Part shown: one piece after another, positions 1 through 10,681 of the stretch | Position numbering within the stretch: position 1 is the first letter of the stretch | Layout of the letters: every line of letters starts with the position of its first letter | Source: Amphiduros pacificus | Taxonomy: Eukaryota; Annelida; Polychaeta; Phyllodocida; Hesionidae | DNA: 64,000 nt | NCBI GenBank assembly: GCA_949316495.1 | Contig: OX439009.1 | Location: 33,668,155-33,732,154 of the forward strand | Direction: 5' to 3' | Made by a program: the position numbers and the translations under genes | Notes under the pieces: model-generated | The model's input: the letters and a program-made list of their open reading frames with translations, nothing else | The model's database searches: none | What the model was told of the DNA's origin: nothing

Positions 1-1004
1 TTCTCCAGAATACATTTAGGACTTTTCCCCATAAGCCATTGAGATGCACAGTAATGTAGGATTTATATCAAAAACTGTTATATACGTACACATAAGCGGC
101 AACACAATGGATGATAATATTGTCCTGAATATGACAAGGTAAATTAGGACCACATTATGATATAATGTTACGCAAATATGTATTTTTACACATATCCACA
201 ACATCTATCTACAAAACACCTAAACATTCAATAGTTTTCAGCATATTTTACCAATTTAATTTTACCAATTTAAGGTATCATTACTTTTGACAAAAGTACG
301 TTTTATTATAGCATTTTTGACAATATATTTTTGGAGTCTATCCTCAGTCATCTGAATGACAGGCGCCATCAACACCAGTAAAGTAGGCCAATATTTGCCC
401 TGGTTTGTGTGGCAGGAATAGTAGACTACTATAGTCAAATATCGTAAAATTAGATCACACAATGATTAACATGACAAAATCATATTTCAAATCTTTTTTT
501 GCGTACTTATTGTATGGATATGTTTTCTCTATAGATACATATATCTCTATACACAAAAACATATATCTATATATCAGAAATCAGAATATATATATATAAA
601 TATTGCAGAACACTTATCACTAAAGTTTTAGCCAATATGAAATTTACTCAACATATTTGGCATTATTTGCACAGATTTGACAGAATATTAACATGGTGAT
701 TGTTAAAAATCAAAAGGTTTCATGTGCATTATAAATGATAACTCAATATTATCACACTATTATCAGTTCTGAAAATGCCTCCTATTAGATCACTAACATT
801 ATAATTAACAAGTATATGTATATAGTTGTGTTCAAACCAACATCTTCAATTTAGACTTACTAGTATCAAACAGTACTCATTCCATATAAATCACTTGTAC
901 TGTTCTTGATGAGATGAAACGTTCAATAAGGCAAATATATTGTTAGACCAGAAACTACAACTCTGGAACTGGCAGTAATTTGGTATCAATGGAAAATATT
1001 AATT
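1..1004. other. AT-rich DNA without a recognised gene
   Basis: No open frame here resembles a known family. The stretch is AT-rich with short TA runs near 540-600 and lies downstream of the stop codon of the minus-strand 7TM gene, so it probably includes that gene's 3' untranslated region. I saw no strong polyadenylation signal that would fix the transcript end. Confidence 0.5.
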
Positions 1005-1952
1005 CTATGGAACCAACGCCCTCTTTTCATTAATAATAAGTTCTGGGGACTCGTTTAAGACCCTGATATTTGGATGCACGAAAAGGGACGTGTAAGGATT
1101 GCGCTGTGGATCTGAGGAAAGTGAACACAAAAGCGATATAACAGGCACCAGAATTGTATAGGCAATGCGGATAAACCAACTATACTCATCCTTGATCATT
1201 GCAGTAGTACTTGTATAGTCAGACATGTTTAATGTCCACCTCAACAACAGGATAAAATACAGAATGATGAATCCCAGATTTGTCCCCATCACTGGAAGTG
1301 CTATGTCCCTTACTTTGAGCGACCTTTTTAAGGCCCATATTACACCAACATTCACTGTCAGAAAACCTAAACAAAGCAGCACCAGCCCCATCAACACTAT
1401 GAAATAGTAAAATGCTCTTCCATTTGTGTACCGGGCATCACAGTGATGTCCATACCAGGCAAACCCTTCTGTCAGTCCAAATACACCAATCAGGACAAGG
1501 CACACAATGGCCACATGACTGCCAATGAGTAACCAGATATAGTTCTTTTTACCTATGCCTGGTCCTCTCTCTCTGTCTTTAAATATGCTGAACAATTTCT
1601 CAGCAGTCTGTAGCACTAAAGCAGTGGGTAGAGAGTAAAGCATTATGAAATAAATGCAGGTCAATGCCTCACAGATACCATGTTCACGTGCCCATTTTGG
1701 TAAAACATAGATGGCTTGGCGTTCAAAATTGTAAAAACTGCCAGGAACATACTGCTCAAATATTTCTGGGGATGAGAATGCAAACAATAGGGTGTCAAAG
1801 AAGCAGCAGGCAGCTACGTTCATCAGTAACCAGGTACATGGCAGCCGGCGACCGGAAGCGGAAAGAAAGAGTGGACTGATCAGCATAATACTTGCTCCCA
1901 CTGATACCAGCGACAGACATATCCTCAAAAGAAAACCTGATGAAATCTCCAT
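1005..1952 (-). CDS. Orphan seven-transmembrane, GPCR-like protein (single exon)
   Basis: A 315-residue intact frame starts at an ATG (MEISSG) and ends with TAG. Seven hydrophobic segments are visible at about residues 7-29, 39-59, 92-115, 139-160, 184-206, 219-240 and 262-281, with a short N-terminus and a cytoplasmic tail of about 30 residues. Cysteines just before helix 3 (EHGIC) and in the second outer loop (GHHCDA) are placed like the conserved class A disulfide. The class A signatures are otherwise missing: TAEKLFS stands where DRY would be, and helix 7 reads LVPVISLLCSL rather than NPxxY. The frame is intronless, as many expanded invertebrate receptors are. It is most likely a divergent chemosensory or orphan receptor at the cell surface. 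The ligand is unknown, and a non-GPCR seven-helix membrane protein cannot be excluded. Confidence 0.7.
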   Translation of the reverse strand: MEISSGFLLRICLSLVSVGASIMLISPLFLSASGRRLPCTWLLMNVAACCFFDTLLFAFSSPEIFEQYVPGSFYNFERQAIYVLPKWAREHGICEALTCIYFIMLYSLPTALVLQTAEKLFSIFKDRERGPGIGKKNYIWLLIGSHVAIVCLVLIGVFGLTEGFAWYGHHCDARYTNGRAFYYFIVLMGLVLLCLGFLTVNVGVIWALKRSLKVRDIALPVMGTNLGFIILYFILLLRWTLNMSDYTSTTAMIKDEYSWFIRIAYTILVPVISLLCSLSSDPQRNPYTSLFVHPNIRVLNESPELIINEKRALVP

Positions 1953-3483
1953 GATTACTCCAAAGGGCCCTGGAAGGAATAAAATTGTATCTTATGAGAA
2001 CATGTATGCATTTAGAACTTGTACTCGATGAGAACTTGTATCTTATGAATACTTGTTACTTTTGAAATTATACCTCATATAATGATTATGAACTCAATGT
2101 TATACAGTATTTGACAGTATATGATAAATCTACATCAGCATTATATCTCACAATCCATACTGACCTTTCCCAATTCAAGATGATTGCAATAAGTTGTGAG
2201 AGTTTATTTTTATATAAATCATGTATAATCCCTTAGAACAATATTTGTCTCTTGCCAATGGTTAATTATCAAAGAAAGAATGATAGAAACAGAAACAACA
2301 TTGAACAGACGTCTCTTAATCAGGGCTTCAAAAGATGCCCTTTTTATCTTATATGTCCCTACACTTCTGGGGAAAGCGGTGCAATAATATTCACAGTCCA
2401 AAAGGTGCAAGTTGCAAACACTATTTTACATAGTAAAGGACATATGATAGCTACAATTGATAATATTTGATAGAGCCACCAGGACTTAATAACTTTATTC
2501 ATATGGGTACATTGACACATTCAGATCATTCGGTGCCATTAAGGTATTATTAACAAATGATGATAAATGAATGATAATTGTAATAACACTTAACAAAGGA
2601 CAAGGACTTGCACCACCATATATAACAGTAAAATATGTCAAGTTGAATGGATGACCAATTACATGTTATATCACAATAAATATTGCACTTTAAAAGACCC
2701 AAAATCAATGTCCTACTCTTCTCGAGGTTTGATTGTGATCTTACTTAACTTCGCATTATCACCTCTGTAGGACAACAATTATTGTTGTGTTTGTTGTCAA
2801 TCATGACATTTGCTTTCTCTAAAAAAAACTCACCTGCCTGTGGCACACTTCAGTAAAGAATTGTATTAGGTAAGCACTGAAACCAACCAAGATGATGTTT
2901 AATTAGTTATTAACCTAATGAGAATACTTGAGCATTTTTTTTATTTTGATGATTGATATCTTTGTATTTCTATACTTAACAAATCATTAAAAATGAAATA
3001 AATATGTCAAATCTCCATACAAGATATATATGTATACATACCTCCCTGTTCATATGTTCATAGAGGCACGGTGTTTTAAAACGTACTCATATAAATTCCC
3101 TTGCAAATGTAATAGATTTTAGCATTATATGCATCTGAAACAAAAAAAAATGTTGTCCCAACCAGGTCATACAAAATTGCAGTGCATCAGACACAACAGG
3201 CTGCTTCATATTTATGGCCGATGCCCCAACTTTGATAGTTCAACAATTATGCTTGCCTTTTCCCCCGAGCATATCTCTATCTAGCTGTGCACAGTAAAAT
3301 TACGTATGTCAGCTCCTGACATAACAACAATGACTTCTTTATAAAAGACACTATTTTGAACGCTGGTGAAATATACCGATTCCACACAACCTTGATAGGA
3401 ACTTCGATATTTGGGGGATTTTTATGCATTTGCATATATGTGCATATGCCAATATGTATTCAGTCTCTCATGAAGACATTTCT
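1953..3483. other. Intergenic DNA without recognised features
   Basis: This is AT-rich DNA upstream of the minus-strand 7TM gene, so its first few hundred bases probably hold that gene's promoter and 5' leader. Open frames are short and have no recognisable motifs. Confidence 0.5.
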
Positions 3484-3660
3484 GTTTGTACGTTTCTTTG
3501 TTTGGGGTTTTCATCACTTCTTGGTGAAACTTACTGAATTGTCATGTTGTAGCTTCTTTGATATGACAACCCACCCTATCACAGATGTACAAGTATAACA
3601 ATTAACCCTTTGGACACAGGCCCCAGCTTATATGATAAACTGTATTATCCTTTCAATCTC
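3484..3660 (-). repeat. Truncated tRNA-derived SINE (body and tail only)
   Basis: The stretch matches, with divergence, the body and GTTT-rich tail of the complete SINE at 51680-52004: the blocks around GAATTGTCATGT, ATGACAACCCACC and TTAACCCTTTGG occur in the same order. It breaks off at TCAATCTCGG, just before the tRNA-like head, where the inverted-repeat element at 3700-4960 begins. It is an older copy in reverse orientation that appears to have been cut by later rearrangement. Confidence 0.7.
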
Positions 3661-3699
3661 GGGAGGGAAAAGCGGACATATAAAAATAATAAGGCAAGA

Positions 3700-4960
3700 A
3701 CATGTGAGTGCAGTGTTCAGGCTGGCAGATCTCTCAAGTTGGTTCTGGTGGAAGGATCTCAAGAGTCCGAATATTTATCTCATACTTGGTGCTTCAAGAG
3801 GGTGTTCTGCACCTATGAGATATTCTTTTGCAGATCACCCCTCTGCCAAACTACTTTCGCAGATCACCCCTCTGCCGAACTACTTTCGCAGATCACCAAT
3901 GTGCCAAACTACTTTTGCAAATCATCCTTGGTCCAAATGATGAGTGAGATCCTTCCACCAGAACCAACGAGAGAGATCTGTCACCCTGAACACTGCACGA
4001 ACCTATGTTATTGACTTTATCTCATACTTAATTCCTAGAGATAGGTATGAGATAAAGGTTTTGGTTTGATTTCCAATCTATTTAAAGCAAAACAGAGAGG
4101 AAAACATTGCAGCATGTGTGGACCTATGTTGTGTGTGTCAAACAACATAAACAATGCCACGCCCCCTTTTTAATGATGTCACACTCAATGACGTCATTAC
4201 AACATATAATTTATTATGTTATGACGCCATTGAGAGGTGGGCATAGTACCACTCTATATTGTGAGATCCTTCCACCAGAACCAACGTGAGAGACCTGTCA
4301 GCCTGAACTCTGCACAAACCTATGTTCTTGACTTTATCTCATACTTAACTCCTGCAGATAGGTATGAGATAAAGTTTTGGTTTGATGACCAATCTATTTA
4401 AAGCAAAACTGTGTGGAAAATATTGCAGCATGTGTGGATCACTATGTTGTGTGTGTCAAACAACATAAACAATGCCACGCCCCCTTTTTAATGACGTCAC
4501 ACTCAATGACGTCATTGAAACATATATTTTACTATGTAATGACGTCATTGAGAGGTGGGCATTGAGATCCTTCCACCAGAACCAACTTTAGAGATATCTG
4601 TCAGCCTGAACACTGCACTCACATGTTCTTTTCTTAAGATCTGTACTTATTACGATGTTAACACTGGTCTGGTATATAAACCATCTGCCGTAGATAAATA
4701 TGAGATAAAGTCAAGAGCATGGGTTCATGCAGTGTTCATCCTGACAGATCTCTTTTGTTGATTCTGGTGGAAGGATCTCACTCGTCATTTGGACCAAGGA
4801 TGATTTGCAAAAGTAGTTCGGCACATGGGTGATCTGCGAAAGTAGTTCGGCAGAGGGGTGATCTGCGAAAGTAGTTCGGCAGCGGGGTGATCTGCAAAAG
4901 AATATCTCATAGGTGCAGAACACCCTCTTGAAGCACCAAGTATGAGATAAATATCCAGAT
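3700..4960. mobile_element. Inverted-repeat (foldback-type) element with internal ~300-bp tandem units
   Basis: Left arm 3770-4010 reappears in reverse complement at about 4690-4950. Both arms contain three or four short units reading GCAGATCACCCCTCTGCC or close variants, followed by the block GATCCTTCCACCAGAACCAAC. Between the arms a unit of about 300 bp is tandemly repeated (roughly 3957-4264, 4265-4565, then a partial third). Each unit begins with that same block and carries TGACGTCA-type palindromes. No transposase frame is present, so it is a non-autonomous element or a composite of nested copies. Clear target duplications were not found, and the outer limits are approximate. Confidence 0.65.
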
Positions 4961-5219
4961 CATCATGTTCGACACATGACTCATCATTTGGACTCAGAAA
5001 AAGCGGACTACATTACAATTTCCAGATGTCATATGGTTACCATTTACACAGGTATTTCTCATTGTTTGATTGTTCTAAATTTGATGTTTGTAAACAAGTA
5101 AAATATTTCCATATGTTCTTTGTTCAAATACATCAATATTAATATTAAAATCATGAATAATAGTTATAATGTACATTATTTAATTCTTTACATGAATTAC
5201 TGCTTGCTTTTTATTTAAG

Positions 5220-6050
5220 ATCTGTGATTATCTGGGAGTGGATCATCAGATTTCGACAATGAATTGCTTCTTATTCAACTGTATTTATGAAAACGAGGGC
5301 CTCATACCCAAAGATATAAGATTTTCCATGAATGCAATGTCTCACATACAACTTTCAGAAAATAATGTGGTATTACTTTTCATACATATCGAGAACTTAT
5401 TCAAGCCTGTTATGGATATGATGGTTGAATATTTACAATTATCTGAATTGGCGTCACAATCCAATGAAAATATTGAGTTCATACACAAAAGGAGAGTAAA
5501 CATTTTAGTCAAAATCAAACAGGTGGTATCAATTATGTCTCAAACATTCTCAAAATATTGCTCAGGGCACTTGATTGAAAAGGAGTATATGTCTAAATAC
5601 ATTCAAGACGTGTATTCATGGGGGCTAAATGGCAAAGGGGGTGTTAGTGGGATCCAGGTGCTGAGTTTCACATTTCTTGATGTCTTTTTAGGAATCAAGG
5701 GACAGTGTCTTATGTACGCATATAGTATAAAGAGTATGAGCACTCTTCCAAAGGTTGCCCTGAGGGTTTTACAAGATATGAAAATAAACCAGGCTGGCAT
5801 GTTCAACAGCAATTGGTGTGAAAATAAAACAGCTGAACTGAGAGAGGCTAAGAATGATATCATTAGAAACTTATATCTGTTCAGATTGAGTCATGCCAAA
5901 ATAGCTGGAAAGTTTTCATATGGCAGTTCCAGTACTGCTGGTGGTAGTATGAAGCCTTTCTGTAAAGCAGATGATAAAATTATCATTGATAAACACATTG
6001 AATCTGAATTAAGGAAAAGAGCAAGAGAAACAAAAGAGGCAATGATGTAA
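5220..6050 (+). CDS. Indoleamine 2,3-dioxygenase-like protein, C-terminal exon (partial)
   Basis: The exon opens after a good acceptor (TGCTTGCTTTTTATTTAAG) and reads about 276 residues to a TAA. Residue numbers below count from the in-frame GTG at 5238, which is not a believable start codon. The block GGVSGIQVLSFTFLDVFLGI (135-153) matches the IDO core GGSAGQSSVFQCFDVLLGI. LREAKNDIIRNLYLFRLSH (201-219) matches the proximal haem-ligand helix of IDO, and His219 aligns with human His346. STAGGS (232-237) matches the GTGGT loop. IDO uses haem to open the indole ring of tryptophan. Here the distal-pocket positions appear changed: human Ser167 aligns with Asn and Arg231 with a hydrophobic residue, so dioxygenase activity is doubtful. 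The first ~145 residues of the family are not seen upstream, where a repeat element sits. It could be the last exon of a longer gene, or a remnant. Confidence 0.72.
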   Translation: MCDYLGVDHQISTMNCFLFNCIYENEGLIPKDIRFSMNAMSHIQLSENNVVLLFIHIENLFKPVMDMMVEYLQLSELASQSNENIEFIHKRRVNILVKIKQVVSIMSQTFSKYCSGHLIEKEYMSKYIQDVYSWGLNGKGGVSGIQVLSFTFLDVFLGIKGQCLMYAYSIKSMSTLPKVALRVLQDMKINQAGMFNSNWCENKTAELREAKNDIIRNLYLFRLSHAKIAGKFSYGSSSTAGGSMKPFCKADDKIIIDKHIESELRKRARETKEAMM

Positions 6051-6145
6051 TCTTACATGTTATATATTGATGATTTGAAATTCCAAGCTTTTATACTATT
6101 TATGATTATTCTAGACTGATTAATTGATATAATGATGTAATAGGG

Positions 6146-6205
6146 AGACGGGATGTGGCCCATTGGTAAGGCATAACCTGGTGGCTAAGGTTGATTCCTA
6201 TTATC
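6146..6205 (+). repeat. Degenerate tRNA-like SINE head
   Basis: The stretch contains an A-box-like TGGCCCATTGGTAAGGC followed about 20 bases later by a B-box-like AGGTTGATTCC, the spacing and order of a Pol III internal promoter. It lacks a complete cloverleaf, so it looks like an old SINE head rather than a tRNA gene. Confidence 0.35.
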
Positions 6206-6829
6206 ATGTGGATTTTGGACATGCTGTATTTTGACAAAAGTGGACTTTATTAAAAGAATTGTTTATCTTTGTAAGCAGTTCCCCGTCATATTGGTGGTAA
6301 TAGAAAACAAGGATTTTGTGGATAAATACTCTTATTCACCTTATGATATGTGGATATAATGTGAATGGTCTACTAAATAGATAATTACAAGAATGATTCT
6401 TTGCAGTTATATCTTAATATCATCCAGGTATTATTATTTTACATGGAAATTTGCATTAATTTTGGAGATTTGCCTATAAGAAGGTGCTGTACTTATCCAG
6501 ACTTGTTTATATTTGTTTTATAATATATATTCAGGAATAACTATATTAAGATACATTTATTAGGGTATTATGGAGGTTACTTGTATTATCCCTTCACGCA
6601 GATTTGCTGAAATCATATGGTATAATACTTAGGCTCATTATTATTGTTTATTGCTTTTTTAGCCCACATTGAAATTGCATTTATGGAACTAGATTTGTTT
6701 TTATCTATGCTTTAGTATATTGAATGTTATGTTGATGTATATTGTTTGGTGTATTAACATTATCTGAATATAACTGCTAGATCTACATTTATTTAACTCT
6801 ACTATATATCATATAATTAGTGAAACAAA

Positions 6830-6935
6830 ATTCACAACTGTATTCATCACTTCTGGCCTCTTAGAAGTAACTTTACGCGCTAAGAGCAGACAGCGCTATA
6901 TAAATTTTTTATTATTATTATTATTATTATTAACT
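6830..6935 (+). repeat. 3' end of an L2/CR1-like LINE (or SINE sharing its tail)
   Basis: The stretch ends in CAGCGCTATATAAATTTTTT followed by an ATT microsatellite. This is the same kind of 3' end as the LINE fragment near 54184-54230, where the reverse complement reads GCGCTATATAAGTG and then ATT repeats. Only about 100 bases are recognisable, consistent with strong 5' truncation. Confidence 0.5.
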
Positions 6936-8788
6936 AACGTCCACATCTGCATGCTAACTGAGAGCCCCGGGAATGAATAATGTTAACTGTAAAGAACAAG
7001 ACAGTTTAATGCACAATTTGTAATTTTCCTTTATATACAGGTATTATTTGTCACATTTTGTGCCGAAACATAATATAAAATTACAGACAATGTGATCAAC
7101 ACCTAAGTCTTGACTTTAATGGGAAAGATTTGGAAATAAAAGAGAGCAAATGCTGTAAGAAATCTTGTAACTTTTTACTTCTTACTTGTTTATTGCACAT
7201 TAACACATTTGTGTCAAATAGATTGCACAAGCTAGTGCTATAACTATTTATTCCTCGGTAATAAAGATGACTTTAAATGCCAGTAAATATCACTTGAAAG
7301 ATTGTTTCAGAGAACATTTCCCAAAATAATGAAGTTACATTTTAATCATCATTTAGAGTGATGCAACTATCAAGGTAATTTGCAGAATTGCTTTATTGTG
7401 TATGGGTAATTTAAGCACATAAGAAATCATAAACTGATGGTGGGATGGTGGCAAAAAAACATGACTGAATGTGGAGCCAACAGGCTGATTTTTAATTGTT
7501 GTATGCAGTGAACCATGGCCAGCTGCACACTCTTACCCAAAACTTTACCCTGGTCACGGTATTGTTATTTAGATCAGTTGACCTCGTAATGTTGCAAGGT
7601 TATAGGGATTCTCATGTGGGGACAGTAACATAGATAGGTTGGTCATGGCACAGCATTGATGATTTCAAACCATTTTATGCCTCCACAGAGGAGCTATTTT
7701 ACTTCAAAAAGTTTCAACTCCATTGAATCTTTTGTGCAAAATATAGTGAATCAAACACCAGAAAGGAGTAAGATTGACTTTAAACAGTGGACCATACATA
7801 AATCACAGCTAACATTATGTACATGCCTTATTAAAGCATATATTAGATGTAGCTTGCATTAATGTTAACAAAAAAGAAATCAGTAAAGACCAACTTCTCT
7901 TTTGCTCATTTTGTAGATTTTGCCATTGATAAAATGTGCATGTCTCAGTTTTATGATGAGACTGAAATGAGTGATGAGTGATGAACATGTCCAGTTCAAT
8001 TCTACAGTTTCAAATGTATGTTTTATCATGACACTTGTGTTTCACAGGTCTTATCATATGCATTTACCTTCACTCATGGCAAGATTATTCACTCAACGTT
8101 TTGCCTGGATCCACATTTCCACACAAACAAGGCATCTGTACTTAACCATGTTAACCCAAATGTCATGACAATACATCAATTGAAACATACCTGCAAACAA
8201 GCCTCCACCTGGTATAGAGTCCATCAGATCAGCAAATTATCATTCCAAAATAATATTATTCATGATTTTCAAGATATGGTATTTGACCATGTCAGCCATT
8301 TTGGAAATGTACAAGTCACATATCATCTGTATGTGTCTGGTGACCATGAAGCAAACATTGGTTTACCTCTAATAACCCTTAAACAGTACTACGTCCTATA
8401 AGCTATCATTTGATAGACAATGATAACTGTCCCATATAGGGACAGTAAACCACCTCGCAGGTGCCCGTACACACAGCAATCCTCCAATAATGAGTGACAT
8501 TATTCGCTCACTGCACAAACCCATTTCAACAAGAGGTCCACGATAGTCCTAATATATTTGGACTAGAATTGTCTAATCATTTGATATATTAAAATTCTAA
8601 TGTTGAAAACTATCCAAGCAGAATAGAATAATAAAAATAATGACCTTCTGGCTGGAATCTCAGAGCCTTCTTGGGTGACCAGATACCAGGTCTTACTGAC
8701 GTGATTTTAAAGATGTAGATTAACGCAAAACCAATATCAGTCATGCCACATCTGATTCATCAATATTACAACCATGCCACATTTGTTG
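6936..8788. other. Intergenic DNA without recognised genes
   Basis: A 127-codon open frame at 8018-8401 has no recognisable motif and a composition like the surrounding AT-rich DNA. No RNA gene or repeat family was recognised. Confidence 0.45.
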
Positions 8789-9154
8789 TGGGTTTGTTTG
8801 TTTGTTTGTTTGTTTGTTAGTTCAATCTCGGCACGGCCGGGGATCGAACCCACAGCCTTTGGATCACCACAGGAACAGGTGCTAGTAATGCCTCAGTCAC
8901 ATTTGCACCGGGCGCCGGCCGGGAAGTAACAATCGGCCGACTTCCCAATCTGCCGGGCGCCGGGGAGTTTATCAGCAACAATCTGAGACATGCCGTAGCC
9001 GTGGTCATATTATTGAAGGGCACCGCACGGCACGTGCAAGATGAAATGACACAGACGTCTGCAGGATATCCTAAAGACGTCTGTCTCATTGACAGACGTC
9101 TGTGAGATATCCTAAAGACGTCTGTCTCATTTGACAGACGTCTGTAGGACATCC

Positions 9155-10681
9155 TTAAAGGGGGAGTTCCTAATAATTGGGTTGTACCCCAAACCATGTG
9201 TTTTTTTGTAATAAAATCATTCATTTGGTTGCCAGTAGTCATCTCACAAATTTCAAGTGTATCTTGTAAACGTTGTGATGATCAAATTTCACTTCAAAGT
9301 TTGGATCATGACATATCTCCGAAGTCAGTCCGGAATTTTATTACCCCCTGTCACGTGGGGTGGTGACGTAGAGAGTGTAACATTTTGGGAAAACCCCTAG
9401 CCCAGCATCATGGAGTCGGAGGGAGATTTTACAGATAGTGATTGTTCAACAAGTGTTTCTGACATAGTAGAGGTCCAAAGTTTATGTGGATCATCTGAGG
9501 ATGAAAGAAGTGGGTCTGAGCCACCTTCAGGTAGCTTTATTGAGCAGGGTAAAATTCAGGGATGGCAATTTGACCCCCCACAACAAACAAGACTCGTAGC
9601 CTGCAAACTGTGATTGAGAAGAGTCTGACAGCGGGGATGATCTTCAACAAATCAAAATAGTATATGTTATGATAGCAGATAGTATGTTATGACACAACAT
9701 ATCACACTGTGCCAATTAACAATTATGAAAACAAAACACTAACCATGGCCATGCGATTTAACTTATCTTATTTTTCAGTCATTTGTATGGACCACAAAGT
9801 ATATACTCAAAGTTTAAAATCTTGAAAAGACTTGCATATCACAAACATGTTCATATAAAATAATTATTGTTAAAAGAGGTTTTAAAATTAAGGACCATTT
9901 TCTTTCAATTTGACAATATTTTGGTAAATGTTTTCCTGGGGACAACACAATGAATCACTGAGGTATCTACATTCACCTCTCATTTCAGCACCCTGACCTA
10001 GTATGCTAGTGTTTCTGACACTGCCACTTGATCATGACATCAGTAGTGGAGACTTGTCTAGAACTTCTTTCCTCTGTTTTGTGGATTGTGAAATGACCTC
10101 TGTTCAGCTAATCTAATCATCACTAGGTTTGTGATGTGGTCTAATAAGAATTACAGTTCATTTTAGCCTAGGGAACCTCTGGTAGTCATTGTTTCAGGCC
10201 CAACTGTTACCATATCCTGACTCAAGAACAAAATGTTCTCTTCATAGATAACCCTGGTTGTGTTTCAAACCTGCGTATTTTGTGTATTTCAAACTTTTGT
10301 TGCCACAATATTTGGGGAATTGAAAACATTGATCCCTTGTCAATTACTTTTGTCGCAAATATTTATAACACACAATTCCCCTGACAATGAGAGCAGCTTA
10401 TTTTGAGTACATGTTGAGGGGCCAGCTTCACCCACCATAGTGAGACCCAGTTTCCCGGGATAAGGAGTTACACCCGTGACGTATAATCTCCGAAGTTTTA
10501 TTACCCTCCCGAACCCGACCTTTCTTTCCAGGACAGCCTGCTGCCACAACAAAGATCCACTTTGTAAATAAACAGTTGGCCAGATTAATGTAGGATGTGT
10601 GTGATATGATATCTTATTACCATATATTTCATTATATGTTAAAAAAAAATAAGGTTAGATTATTAGGAACTCCCCCTTTAA
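9155..10681. mobile_element. TTAA-flanked DNA transposon (piggyBac- or Kolobok-type), nested
   Basis: The 19-bp inverted repeats AGGGGGAGTTCCTAATAAT (9159-9177 and 10659-10677) match perfectly. They are bounded by TTAA at 9155-9158 and 10678-10681. The host sequence ATCC-TTAA-GACGTCT corresponds to ATCCTAAAGACGTCT in the neighbouring repeat copy at about 9103-9117, which shows the empty site. TTAA duplication is typical of piggyBac and Kolobok elements, and I cannot decide between them. The interior (1.5 kb) holds only a short frame at 9410-9613, so it is non-autonomous. Confidence 0.75.
9410..9613 (+). CDS. Short acidic ORF inside the TTAA element
   Basis: The frame gives 67 residues beginning MESEGDFTDSD, rich in Ser, Asp and Glu, then GKIQGWQFDPPQQ. 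The acidic serine-rich start followed by a G-x-x-x-F-x-P motif resembles the beginning of the P2X7-intracellular-domain-like proteins often found with invertebrate transposons. That domain's later cysteine and histidine residues are missing, because the frame stops soon after the motif. It is probably a truncated element-borne gene, not a host gene. The resemblance is from memory and weak. Confidence 0.3.
   Translation: MESEGDFTDSDCSTSVSDIVEVQSLCGSSEDERSGSEPPSGSFIEQGKIQGWQFDPPQQTRLVACKL

Noticed and set aside
8018-8401. A 127-codon frame with His-rich composition
   Set aside because: No recognisable motif, no supporting splice sites, and base composition like the surrounding AT-rich DNA.
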